DNA of 36,989 bases from an uncultured bacterium. Lineage in GTDB: Bacteria > Verrucomicrobiota > Lentisphaeria > Oligosphaerales > Oligosphaeraceae. How positions within the stretch are numbered: position 1 is the first letter of the stretch; each line of letters begins with the position of its first letter. The notes under the pieces are model-generated. The model saw nothing but the letters and a program-made list of their open reading frames with translations. It did no database searches and was not told the DNA's origin. Made by a program: the position numbers and the translations under genes. Shown here piece by piece: positions 10,463 to 17,538 of this stretch. Location: assembly GCA_902776645.1 (NCBI GenBank), contig CACYQT010000035.1, positions 1 to 36,989 of the forward strand, written 5' to 3'.

Positions 10463-11575
10463 ATGAACGGCATCGACAATCTGAAAGCTTACGCAGACAT
10501 CTTCAAAGGAAAACGCATCGGACTCATCACAAATCCATCCGGTGTGGACAAAGATCTGAACTACACGACGGATATTCTCGCGCAATCGTTCAATCTGACG
10601 GCGCTTTTCGGCCCCGAACACGGCGTCCGCGGCGACGCGCAGGACGGCAAGAAGGTCGAAGACTTCATGGACCCGATCCTCAACATTCCCGTCTACAGCC
10701 TCCACGGCAAGACGTTGCATATTTCGGACGAGCAGTTCTCGCAAATCGACCTGCTCGCCTATGACATACAGGACGTCGGCGCGCGCTACTATACCTATTT
10801 ATATACGCTGAGCTACGCCATGGAGGACGCCGCCAGAAACCATATTCCCGTCGTCGTTTTCGACCGCGTCAATCCGCTCGGCAACACGATCGCGGAAGGC
10901 GTCCTGCTGGAGGCGGAACGCTTCAAATCCTTCGTGGGCATGTACCCGATGCCCACACGCTATGCTCTTACCATCGGCGAATACGCGCGTTACATCAACA
11001 AGACCTTCAACATCGGCTGCGATCTCATCGTCATCCCGTGCGAAAACTACAAGCGTGACACGCAGTTCAAAGACACAGGCCTCTGCTGGATCAACCCGTC
11101 CCCCAACATCCCGACGCAGGAAAGCGCCCTCGTCTATATCGGAACATGTTTGTTTGAAGGCACCAACATCTCCGAAGGCCGCGGCACGACGCATCCCTTC
11201 GAACTCATCGGCGCGCCGTTCATCGACGCCTCCAAGCTCGCCGGCAGCCTGAACGCCATGAAGCTGCCCGGAATCCGCTGGCGGCCGGCCCATTTCACGC
11301 CGATGTTCAGCAAGTTCGCCAACGGACTCTGCCACGGCGTCCAGCTCCACATCACGGATCCAATCGCCTTCCGCCCCTTCGAGGCCGGACTCCGACTCTT
11401 TGACGAAATCCGCCAGAACTGCCCCGAACTCAAATTCTATTCAGGCCATTTCGACCATCTCATCGGCACGGACACCCTCCGCCTCGGCACGGAATCCGTC
11501 GACCACATGATCGAACGCGCCAAAGCCGAAAGTCAGGCCTTCATGGAACAGACCAGACAGTTCAGAATCTACTGA
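10463..11575 (+). CDS. namZ: Exo-beta-N-acetylmuramidase (NamZ / DUF1343, GH171)
   Basis: 370 residues matching the DUF1343 family, shown for NamZ of Bacillus to release terminal MurNAc from peptidoglycan fragments. Hallmarks: KRIGLITNPSGVD, FGPEHGVRG, YDIQDVGARYYTYLYTL, VFDRVNPLGG-like DRVNPLGNTIAEG, PSPNIPT, EGTNISEGRGTTHPFELIGAP and WRPAHFTPMFSKF. The acidic residues in PEHG and SEGRG are likely active-site positions. No signal peptide is seen, so unlike many relatives it appears cytoplasmic and may recycle imported muropeptides. AGGAT precedes ATG 10463. It is the first gene of a tight four-gene operon. Confidence 0.93.
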   Translation: MNGIDNLKAYADIFKGKRIGLITNPSGVDKDLNYTTDILAQSFNLTALFGPEHGVRGDAQDGKKVEDFMDPILNIPVYSLHGKTLHISDEQFSQIDLLAYDIQDVGARYYTYLYTLSYAMEDAARNHIPVVVFDRVNPLGNTIAEGVLLEAERFKSFVGMYPMPTRYALTIGEYARYINKTFNIGCDLIVIPCENYKRDTQFKDTGLCWINPSPNIPTQESALVYIGTCLFEGTNISEGRGTTHPFELIGAPFIDASKLAGSLNAMKLPGIRWRPAHFTPMFSKFANGLCHGVQLHITDPIAFRPFEAGLRLFDEIRQNCPELKFYSGHFDHLIGTDTLRLGTESVDHMIERAKAESQAFMEQTRQFRIY

Positions 11576-11577
11576 CC

Positions 11578-12318
11578 ATGCCTCTATATCTTGTCAACAT
11601 CGGCAACACCCACACGCAAATCGCCGTCATCCAAGACGGCGAGCCGCTTCTGCTGGCCCGATACGACACGCCGAAACTGATTGACGACGGCGGCTCCGTC
11701 CCGTTGTTCGACGGGACAACGGAGCCGTGGCGGGGCGTCGCGTCATCCGTCGTCCCGCGTCTGAAGGAAAAAATGGCCGCACACTATGGGGAAAAGATCC
11801 ATTTCCTTACGGCGCAGGACTTTCCGCAACTGGATTTCTCGCTCATCGATGTGCGCACCGTCGGCATGGACCGCATCGCCAACGCGGCCGCCGCCCTCCG
11901 TCTGATGGACGACGGCCCCGCGATCGTTCTGGACTGCGGCACATGCCTCGTGACGGAAGCCGTTGATTCGCAGCATCGTTTCCGCGGCGGCGCCATCATG
12001 CCCGGCCGCATGCTCATGCGCCGCGGCCTTGCGGACCACACCGCCCAATTGCCGCTCATTCCCATCCAGCATCGGCGGCCGTCCCCCATGGGAACCAATA
12101 CGCATGACGCCATTCTGGCTGGAATCGATCTCGGAGCCATCGGCAGCGTCCGTCAAATCGTCGTCGAAACGCGCCAAATGCTCAACGCGTTGGAATGCAA
12201 GGTGTTCACGACGGGTGGAGACGCTCCGTTCTTTCTGGAAAACATCCCCGAACTGACTCCCGCGCCGCCGTTGCTGACCATACGCGGCATCGCAACCTCC
12301 ACTCCCGCCAACGATTGA
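11578..12318 (+). CDS. coaX: Type III pantothenate kinase
   Basis: Catalyses ATP-dependent phosphorylation of pantothenate, the first step of coenzyme A synthesis. The 246-residue length is typical. ASKHA-fold motifs are visible: phosphate-1 loop NIGNTHTQIAV (7-17), VGMDRIANAAAA (about 95-106), phosphate-2 loop DCGTCLVTEAVD and GGAIMPGRMLMRRGL. The usual DAGTATT is here DCGTCLV, a modest deviation. The start lies two bases after the namZ stop, indicating translational coupling. Pairing a wall-recycling enzyme with CoA synthesis may be only operon convenience. Confidence 0.92.
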   Translation: MPLYLVNIGNTHTQIAVIQDGEPLLLARYDTPKLIDDGGSVPLFDGTTEPWRGVASSVVPRLKEKMAAHYGEKIHFLTAQDFPQLDFSLIDVRTVGMDRIANAAAALRLMDDGPAIVLDCGTCLVTEAVDSQHRFRGGAIMPGRMLMRRGLADHTAQLPLIPIQHRRPSPMGTNTHDAILAGIDLGAIGSVRQIVVETRQMLNALECKVFTTGGDAPFFLENIPELTPAPPLLTIRGIATSTPAND

Positions 12319-12327
12319 GGCCAGACC

Positions 12328-13134
12328 GTGCGTTCCCTTTATGACATTCTGGGCGTCCGCGTGACGGCGACCTTCGAGGAAATCAAGAAGGCGTACTACC
12401 GTCAGGTCAAGCTGTGCCATCCGGACCTCTTCAACGGCGATTTGGCCAAAACACAAGAGTTCCAAGAACTTGTAAATGCGTTCGACATTCTTTCTGATCC
12501 GTTCACGCGGAAGGAATACGACGAACGACGCGCCATCGAACGCACCCCTGTCCCGCCCGCGACGAATGTCTTCCATGACGAACATGACAAGATCATGGAC
12601 ACGATCGCGGACGATATTCTCGAAGAGCTGATCGTCGGCAACGACGTTCCGAAAAACACGACGCTTCAAAGCCTCATGCTCGATCTGGCCCATACGGACC
12701 GTTTCATCATGTTCCGCGAGGCCAAGACATTCTTCTCGCAAGGCAAATTCAACTACTGCTACGCCCTTTGCGGCAAGCTGATCGATCTTAGCCCCCACAA
12801 TATCCTCTATCATTTCTACTATGCCGAATCGGCCCGTATTCTCGGCAAGGCCGGACGCGCCGCCAAACATTTCCGCATCTGCCTGCAAATAGGCGTGATG
12901 CGGACTCCGCCACAGCGCCTCGCCAAAATCCGCCGCCATTATCGCGCCGCCCAGCAGGCCCGCGGCTGGATCGGCAAGATCGCCACATGGTTTCTCGACG
13001 AAGGGCCGTCCATCGAACTGTCCGAAACAGAGCGATCCAGAATGGTCATCGATGAAATGTTCGCCACGGAGCTGAAACGGCAGAAACGCCAGCAGTCCCT
13101 TCCGCATCGCATTCCCCCAAAACAGCTGAAATAA
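12328..13134 (+). CDS. J-domain protein with C-terminal helical/TPR-like region
   Basis: 268 residues beginning at a GTG codon nine bases after coaX, with GAGG inside the gap. Residues 3-66 are a J domain (SLYDILGV...YRQVKLCHPDLF...AFDILSDPFTRKEYDER) with the essential HPD at 31-33, so it should stimulate an Hsp70 ATPase. No Gly/Phe region or zinc-finger follows. Instead residues about 125-185 look like tetratricopeptide-type helical hairpins (FSQGKFNYCYALCGKLIDLSP, LGKAGRAAKHFRICLQIG). It is thus a specialised co-chaperone rather than DnaJ itself. The partner Hsp70 and client are unknown. Confidence 0.88.
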   Translation: MRSLYDILGVRVTATFEEIKKAYYRQVKLCHPDLFNGDLAKTQEFQELVNAFDILSDPFTRKEYDERRAIERTPVPPATNVFHDEHDKIMDTIADDILEELIVGNDVPKNTTLQSLMLDLAHTDRFIMFREAKTFFSQGKFNYCYALCGKLIDLSPHNILYHFYYAESARILGKAGRAAKHFRICLQIGVMRTPPQRLAKIRRHYRAAQQARGWIGKIATWFLDEGPSIELSETERSRMVIDEMFATELKRQKRQQSLPHRIPPKQLK

Positions 13135-13141
13135 TCGTCTT

Positions 13142-13768
13142 ATGATGATGACAGACACTGAAAAATCAACCATTTTTACAGCAGTCCGCCAATTTCTCTA
13201 TTGCGCGGGATGCTTCGGCGTGACGTTTCTGCAGCACGCCATCGCCGCAGTCTGCAAGGAAAAGACCTTTGACGAAAACGGCATTCTGGAAAACTTCCAG
13301 CTCGGCGAACTTCTGCTCGCCTGCTGTCTGTTTCTCGTCGTTTCGTTTCGCGGAAGGACGTTCCACAAGCTCGGCATCGTCTTTGCCTCTCTTTGCGCAT
13401 TCGCCGCATGCCGTGAATTGGACAGTTTCTTCGACGACCATGTCCCGTTCATCGGATGGAAATTCGCCTTTCTGTTCATCGTGCTAGCCATTGGCTACGC
13501 CATGAAAAACTGGCGGCAAACACGCGAAGAACTGCTCATTTTCTTCCGCCATCCGTCCTTCCCGATGATGTGCTGCGCCATCACCATCATCATTCCCCTT
13601 GCGCAGTGCATTGGTCATCGTTCGTTTGTCGTCAACGTCCTGCAGGTGGATCACGTCGGCAGCATCAAAGAATTCATCGAAGAAAGCATTGAAACGGCCG
13701 GCTATTTCATCTTGATCTGCTCCGCTATCGAACTCTTCTGGAATTCACGACTATCATTCAAAAAATAA
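13142..13768 (+). CDS. Multi-pass membrane protein of unknown function
   Basis: 208 residues with about five hydrophobic segments (near residues 18-38, 55-70, 78-92, 105-120, 140-160) and a last one at 185-202. Three consecutive in-frame ATGs open the gene (13142, 13145, 13148) and no ribosome binding site decides among them; the gap to the J-domain gene is seven bases. No domain is recognised. It is the last gene of the namZ operon and the last G+C-normal gene before the AT-rich block. Its stop codon overlaps the first copy of an 8-bp repeat that recurs at the other edge of that block. Confidence 0.75.
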   Translation: MMMTDTEKSTIFTAVRQFLYCAGCFGVTFLQHAIAAVCKEKTFDENGILENFQLGELLLACCLFLVVSFRGRTFHKLGIVFASLCAFAACRELDSFFDDHVPFIGWKFAFLFIVLAIGYAMKNWRQTREELLIFFRHPSFPMMCCAITIIIPLAQCIGHRSFVVNVLQVDHVGSIKEFIEESIETAGYFILICSAIELFWNSRLSFKK

Positions 13769-13831
13769 ACTTCACTTAAATATATTAATATTAATTTATT
13801 TTTTATTCATCCGAAATAATAAAGAAGCTGT

Positions 13832-15400
13832 TTAATCTTTTATTAAGACCTGTCCAAAAGGTAATGATTTTTGAATTCGGCGTGCTATTGTTTTCTGTCT
13901 TTCTGAAATATATTTATCTTTATTCTCTTCAAAATTCTTAAAATCAATAGAATTTATTTCCGTTTGTAAAATTTTATCTTTATTAATTATTTTTTCATAT
14001 TCTTTAACTTTATCTGTTATATATGCATTCTTAATTTTCTTATTTACATTTTCACATATTAATAAGAGATTACCAATATTATTTATAATTTTTCTTTGAT
14101 CTTCTGAATGTGAAGGCCAACCATTTAATGCCCAATCTATTTTGGGATTTTGAGGATAAATGTGTTCTAGATTTATTTTCTTGACATTAACAAATCCTGA
14201 TTTATTTTTATCAATTATATCAATAATTAACAGTGCTTTTTTTATTCCTATGGGAACTTCAGTATTTCCTAAATCATCTTCAAAATCTGAAAGAGCTCTT
14301 TTCCATGGCTTTGTATTATCATTAGCTTCATTTATTAAATATAATTCAATATTTTCCAATGTTTCATTACATTTTATTTTCCTTATTACTTCATTTAATA
14401 AATATCTAAAAGTCGTTGGACTTCCATTATTTAATGAAAGCATAATGCTCATCATACACAAAGGAAGTAATAATTTATCAAGATACTTTCTATTAATAGT
14501 AATATCAACATTCATCATCACCAAAATATTTAACACATCCAACAATGTACTTCTGTTAATATATTCAATAACAAATTTTATTGGATTATTTTCAACTTGT
14601 TTCAATGTATGAATAATATTTATAAATGATTGAAATGTATTTCTATCTTTTGTTATATTTTTCTTTATAAAAGAAATAATCTGCATATTATCAAAATTCG
14701 CATCATTATTATCTGATATAAATTTATAGTAACTTGTTATTTCTTGTTTAATTGTTTTGAATTTAATATCAGCAATACTTATATTATAGATAGACGCATA
14801 TTGATTTATTGCAGTTTTGATAATTTCATCTTTGGTTAATGGTTTTCCTCCTGTATTAATTTGTTGAAAAATAATAAATGCATCATCGGCATTTTTACAT
14901 TTCTTTGCATACACAAAAATTCTATTTTTCAAAATTTCAATAATATCATTGATCTTTTCAATATTCTGTTCAACAAACTTTTTCAGATTAAGAAATACTT
15001 CCTTAAAAGGACTTCTTGGGTAATTATTCAAATGAATTAAATATTTTTCATTATATTCTAAAACATCATAGGATATATCAAACAAAGATATGTCTTCTAT
15101 TTGAATTTTGTGTTCTTTTGCAATACTCTTTATAACTTTTATCAGATTATTAATTGTAATAATACGTTGTTGTCCATCAGCAAGTTTTATACAATCATCT
15201 TCTTCATAAAATATGAAATCTAACAAATATAATTCAGAATCTTTTCCTTCTGCCAATTCTAAAATTTCATTTTTTAATTGTTCTATTTCTTTACTCTTCC
15301 AATCATAAAATCTTTGAAAAATAGGAATACTAATTTTTTTATCATGAAGACTGTATATATTAATATATCTTTCTTCTATAGTATTCTTATCTATAAGCAT
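13832..15400 (-). CDS. GmrSD-like DUF262 + DUF1524 (HNH) nuclease
   Basis: 522 residues. N-terminal DUF262 (ParB-like NTP-binding fold) is shown by IPIFQRFYDW (25-34) and ADGQQRIITINNLI with DGQQR at 75-79. The C-terminal DUF1524 HNH-type nuclease is shown by LEHIYPQ (catalytic His413), then NNIGNLLLI (Asn444) and ENVNKKIKN (Asn458). The two-domain layout is that of single-chain GmrSD type IV restriction enzymes and of SspE, which use NTP-dependent sensing by DUF262 and cleavage by DUF1524. The gene is the last of a three-gene operon with a DNA methyltransferase. Start ATG 15400 has AAGGAT eight bases upstream and lies six bases after the preceding stop. Its very AT-rich composition suggests transfer. 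Confidence 0.88.
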   Translation of the reverse strand: MLIDKNTIEERYINIYSLHDKKISIPIFQRFYDWKSKEIEQLKNEILELAEGKDSELYLLDFIFYEEDDCIKLADGQQRIITINNLIKVIKSIAKEHKIQIEDISLFDISYDVLEYNEKYLIHLNNYPRSPFKEVFLNLKKFVEQNIEKINDIIEILKNRIFVYAKKCKNADDAFIIFQQINTGGKPLTKDEIIKTAINQYASIYNISIADIKFKTIKQEITSYYKFISDNNDANFDNMQIISFIKKNITKDRNTFQSFINIIHTLKQVENNPIKFVIEYINRSTLLDVLNILVMMNVDITINRKYLDKLLLPLCMMSIMLSLNNGSPTTFRYLLNEVIRKIKCNETLENIELYLINEANDNTKPWKRALSDFEDDLGNTEVPIGIKKALLIIDIIDKNKSGFVNVKKINLEHIYPQNPKIDWALNGWPSHSEDQRKIINNIGNLLLICENVNKKIKNAYITDKVKEYEKIINKDKILQTEINSIDFKNFEENKDKYISERQKTIARRIQKSLPFGQVLIKD

Positions 15401-15406
15401 AATTGA

Positions 15407-15787
15407 TTATCCTTTTTGAACAACTATTCGATAACCTTTCTTTGATTCATTAATTTCTTTATATGCTATAATACCATTTTGATTTGCTAATCCTTCTGGA
15501 TGAAAGGCATTGCTTGTAAAAATATTACGGATTATAACACGATATCTTTCTTGATTATTGGATGGCAAAATGATTTTATAATACTCAGGAATATATTTAG
15601 TATTTCTTTGTAATATCTCATAATAGAGAGGAACTATTTGATCACTATCAACTTGCGAACCATATGTAATTATTTCTTCCTTAGCTATATCACGAAGAAT
15701 TCTCCATAATGCATTAGGTGCAGATTTATTGATAGAAGCAGTCATTAGACTATTTAGTTTTGATTTTAAAACATCACCTAGTGACAT
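15407..15787 (-). CDS. 126-residue protein of unknown family, middle gene of MTase-DUF262 operon
   Basis: I do not recognise this protein. It has a predicted helical N-terminal half (KSKLNSLMTASINKS, LWRILRDIAKEEI), a middle YYEILQRNTKYIPEYYK and a C-terminal part, RYRVIIRNIFTSNAFHPEGL then GIIAYKEI and KKGYRIVVQ. The last part could be a short beta-hairpin or winged-helix wing. There is no signal peptide, membrane helix or visible catalytic motif. It starts nine bases after the methyltransferase stop, with AAGGG overlapping that stop codon, and ends six bases before the nuclease. This strict coupling suggests a subunit of one system, perhaps for specificity, loading or immunity. That role is inference. 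Confidence 0.75.
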   Translation of the reverse strand: MSLGDVLKSKLNSLMTASINKSAPNALWRILRDIAKEEIITYGSQVDSDQIVPLYYEILQRNTKYIPEYYKIILPSNNQERYRVIIRNIFTSNAFHPEGLANQNGIIAYKEINESKKGYRIVVQKG

Positions 15788-15796
15788 ACTTGGCCC

Positions 15797-16909
15797 TTAC
15801 TTTTTTAACAAAAATAAATATTCCGTTACATGAATATCTCTATCCCTAAGATTTCTACATGCTCTAAAAACATTATATTGCTTGTCATATGTTTTTACTT
15901 CACCAAGTTCTTTAAGCATGTTTATCATATCTTCATAAGATATGAATCCTTCTGAGTTAAAAGATATTAATATATATTTAGCCTTTAATTCATAACAAAG
16001 TTCACGTAATGTTTGAAATGCGATTCTTTTTATGTTGTAATTTGATTTATTCCAATCATCAGGTATTCCCGATACAACCGATATCTTACTTGGTTCAATA
16101 TAATTATTTATTAGATTAAGCATGAAGTAATTTGAACCATATGGATGTTGGTTATATGGTGGATCTACATATGCAATATCAACTGTAGGCAAAAATTTAC
16201 ATATTTCATTAGAATCACCTTGTAATATATTTACATCACATTCAAAATTACTTAATATTGGTTTTTCAATATTTATATCAGCAAGTATTCTTTGTAATGC
16301 ATTGCGACCATTCCCACCATATTGTCCTACATTTGTAACTGAATTTTTGTAAAAACCTTTAAAAACTCCACCAGTATTATTTTTTGTAGAAGCTTCATAT
16401 AATAACGATCCCAAAAATAAATTTTTATATTTTTCTGGTAAATTGAAGAGTAATTTTCTTGCAGTATCGATATATCTTGCATTTCTTACTGTATAAAATA
16501 CTCGTTCACCTATTTGAATATGTTGATCATCTTTAGGACTATATAGTCTACGAATAAATCCATTATCAATTAATTTCGCATCTGACAAATTTGTTTTTAA
16601 ATACTCATGCCAATAATTCAAATCATCTGTATTGATATCAGTTATATTCGTGAGATAACAATGGTTAATTGTTTTGGCATAATCTTCTAAATCATTTACA
16701 TATAAATGATCAGCAAATTGTTTGAAATAACGTGAAACTATACCAGATCCAGAAAAGACATCAAAGAAATCAAGTTTATCTTTTTTTAATTCCTTCCGAA
16801 TAAAATTAACTACTTCGCCTATAAAACTTAATAAAGTACGTTTATTTCCTAGATATGTTATTATTTGATTACTCAAATATTGTTCATTTTCAAAAGGAGT
16901 ATTATTCAT
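15797..16909 (-). CDS. D12-class adenine-specific DNA methyltransferase
   Basis: 370 residues with the order of an alpha-class (Dam/D12) N6-adenine methyltransferase: motif X ITYLGNKRTLLSFI (about 17-30), AdoMet-binding motif I FFDVFSGSGIVSRYFK (48-63) and catalytic motif IV AYVDPPYNQHPYGSNYF with DPPY at 249-252. An inserted region between motifs I and IV (about 80-230) would hold the target recognition domain. It transfers methyl groups from AdoMet to adenine in a sequence not predictable here. It is the first gene of the operon, with only a weak GGTG upstream of ATG 16909. AT-rich codon choice (ATA, AAA, TTA) differs from the flanking genes. Confidence 0.9.
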   Translation of the reverse strand: MNNTPFENEQYLSNQIITYLGNKRTLLSFIGEVVNFIRKELKKDKLDFFDVFSGSGIVSRYFKQFADHLYVNDLEDYAKTINHCYLTNITDINTDDLNYWHEYLKTNLSDAKLIDNGFIRRLYSPKDDQHIQIGERVFYTVRNARYIDTARKLLFNLPEKYKNLFLGSLLYEASTKNNTGGVFKGFYKNSVTNVGQYGGNGRNALQRILADINIEKPILSNFECDVNILQGDSNEICKFLPTVDIAYVDPPYNQHPYGSNYFMLNLINNYIEPSKISVVSGIPDDWNKSNYNIKRIAFQTLRELCYELKAKYILISFNSEGFISYEDMINMLKELGEVKTYDKQYNVFRACRNLRDRDIHVTEYLFLLKK

Positions 16910-16943
16910 ACTGACACCAATGATGAAAGTACATCCTAATCAA

Positions 16944-16970
16944 TTTATAAGAAAAATAAAATCATTACAA
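16944..16970 (-). promoter_or_regulatory. Candidate promoter of the methyltransferase-nuclease operon
   Basis: Read on the minus strand, TTGTAA (complement of 16965-16970) and TATAAA (complement of 16944-16949) are separated by 15 bases, about 35 bases upstream of the methyltransferase start. The spacer is short and the sequence is AT-rich, so chance matches are likely. Confidence 0.35.
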
Positions 16971-17030
16971 ATTGAAATAGATGTTTCATTTCACATATAA
17001 TCAATGCACAAAAAAAGGGCGCCTCAATCC

Positions 17031-17146
17031 GTGATTTCTCGAGGTTTAGGACGACCTATGCAAAGACACGAAGAGAGACGCCCATTTGCTGGGCGCTCTG
17101 CCGTGCGTCTTTGCATTACTAGAAGGTCCTAATTTCGAGAAATCAC
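17031..17146. other. 116-nt nested hairpin (possible structured RNA or miniature element)
   Basis: Three perfect stems nest around one axis: GTGATTTCTCGA (17031-17042) with 17135-17146, TTAGGAC (17046-17052) with 17126-17132, and ATGCAAAGAC (17058-17067) with 17107-17116. Inside is a distal hairpin, AGAG-a-CGCCC (17074-17083) with GGGCGCTCT (17091-17099), around a 7-nt loop. The internal loop between the second and third stems is asymmetric (5 versus 9 nt). No T-run follows on either strand, so it is not an intrinsic terminator. It is more G+C-rich than its surroundings. It could be a small RNA, a MITE-like relic or a protein-binding cruciform. Confidence 0.7.
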
Positions 17147-17158
17147 AAAGCACGAGCA

Positions 17159-17178
17159 CTGTCTGCCTTGACAGACAG
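17159..17178. other. Small perfect hairpin
   Basis: CTGTCTG (17159-17165) pairs perfectly with CAGACAG (17172-17178) around CCTTGA, 12 bases after the 116-nt hairpin. No T-run follows. It may belong to the same structured element. Confidence 0.6.
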
Positions 17179-17236
17179 CTATGTTATATTAGACTTATTT
17201 GCTATTTATTGTGGTAAGCCATATTCTCCATTTAAG

Positions 17237-17275
17237 GGGATTTGAACATATTTTAGTGGGATTTGAACATATTTT
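17237..17275. repeat. Tandem direct repeat, 18-bp unit at 21-bp period
   Basis: GGGATTTGAACATATTTT occurs identically at 17237-17254 and 17258-17275, separated by AGT. Two perfect 18-bp copies in phase with two helical turns resemble an operator pair more than slippage. Confidence 0.85.
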
Positions 17276-17316
17276 GTTTATTACGATAACCATTCAATTT
17301 GATTTTGCAACCTCCC

Positions 17317-17346
17317 AGTCATAAAAAATCATAGGAAGTCATGATG
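17317..17346. repeat. Decamer array NARTCATRNN x3
   Basis: GTCAT, ATCAT and GTCAT begin at 17318, 17328 and 17338, exactly 10 bp apart, inside units resembling AAGTCATAAN. The same arrangement is found at 36611-36640. The 10-bp phasing puts each copy on one face of the helix. Confidence 0.7.
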
Positions 17347-17476
17347 TTTTTTTGAAAAATTTGTCATTAAAATATTATTTTCCTCTAAATAACTATCATA
17401 TGAATATTTCAAATGAATTATATCTATGTTGTATGTCGACTATTATCTAAGTTATTATTTTCAATCGTTATTACTA

Positions 17477-17504
17477 TTGACTTCGCAGTTTTATATGTTA
17501 TATT
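17477..17504 (+). promoter_or_regulatory. Sigma70-type promoter for the MATE gene
   Basis: TTGACT (17477-17482) and TATATT (17499-17504) are separated by 16 bases, each five of six to consensus. The MATE start codon follows 34 bases after the -10. Confidence 0.6.
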
Positions 17505-17538
17505 ATAAAGGTTGTAACTTCACCCAATTTTTGTATAA

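Larger units (their letters stand above)
16910..17538. other. 629-base gene-free AT-rich region between defence operon and MATE gene
   Basis: No plausible coding frame with a ribosome binding site is visible on either strand. The region holds a 116-nt nested hairpin, a second small hairpin, a 21-bp-period direct repeat, a 10-bp-period RTCATA array and a promoter for the MATE gene, each listed separately. No transposase, integrase or tRNA is seen. Confidence 0.7.

Noticed and set aside
11743..13173. A 476-codon minus-strand frame across coaX and the J-domain gene
   Set aside because: Same cause. It covers two genes with clear catalytic motifs on the plus strand.
17031..17146. The nested hairpin as an integron attC site or retron RNA
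   Set aside because: There are no AAC/GTT core boxes at the ends for attC and no reverse transcriptase gene in the window for a retron.
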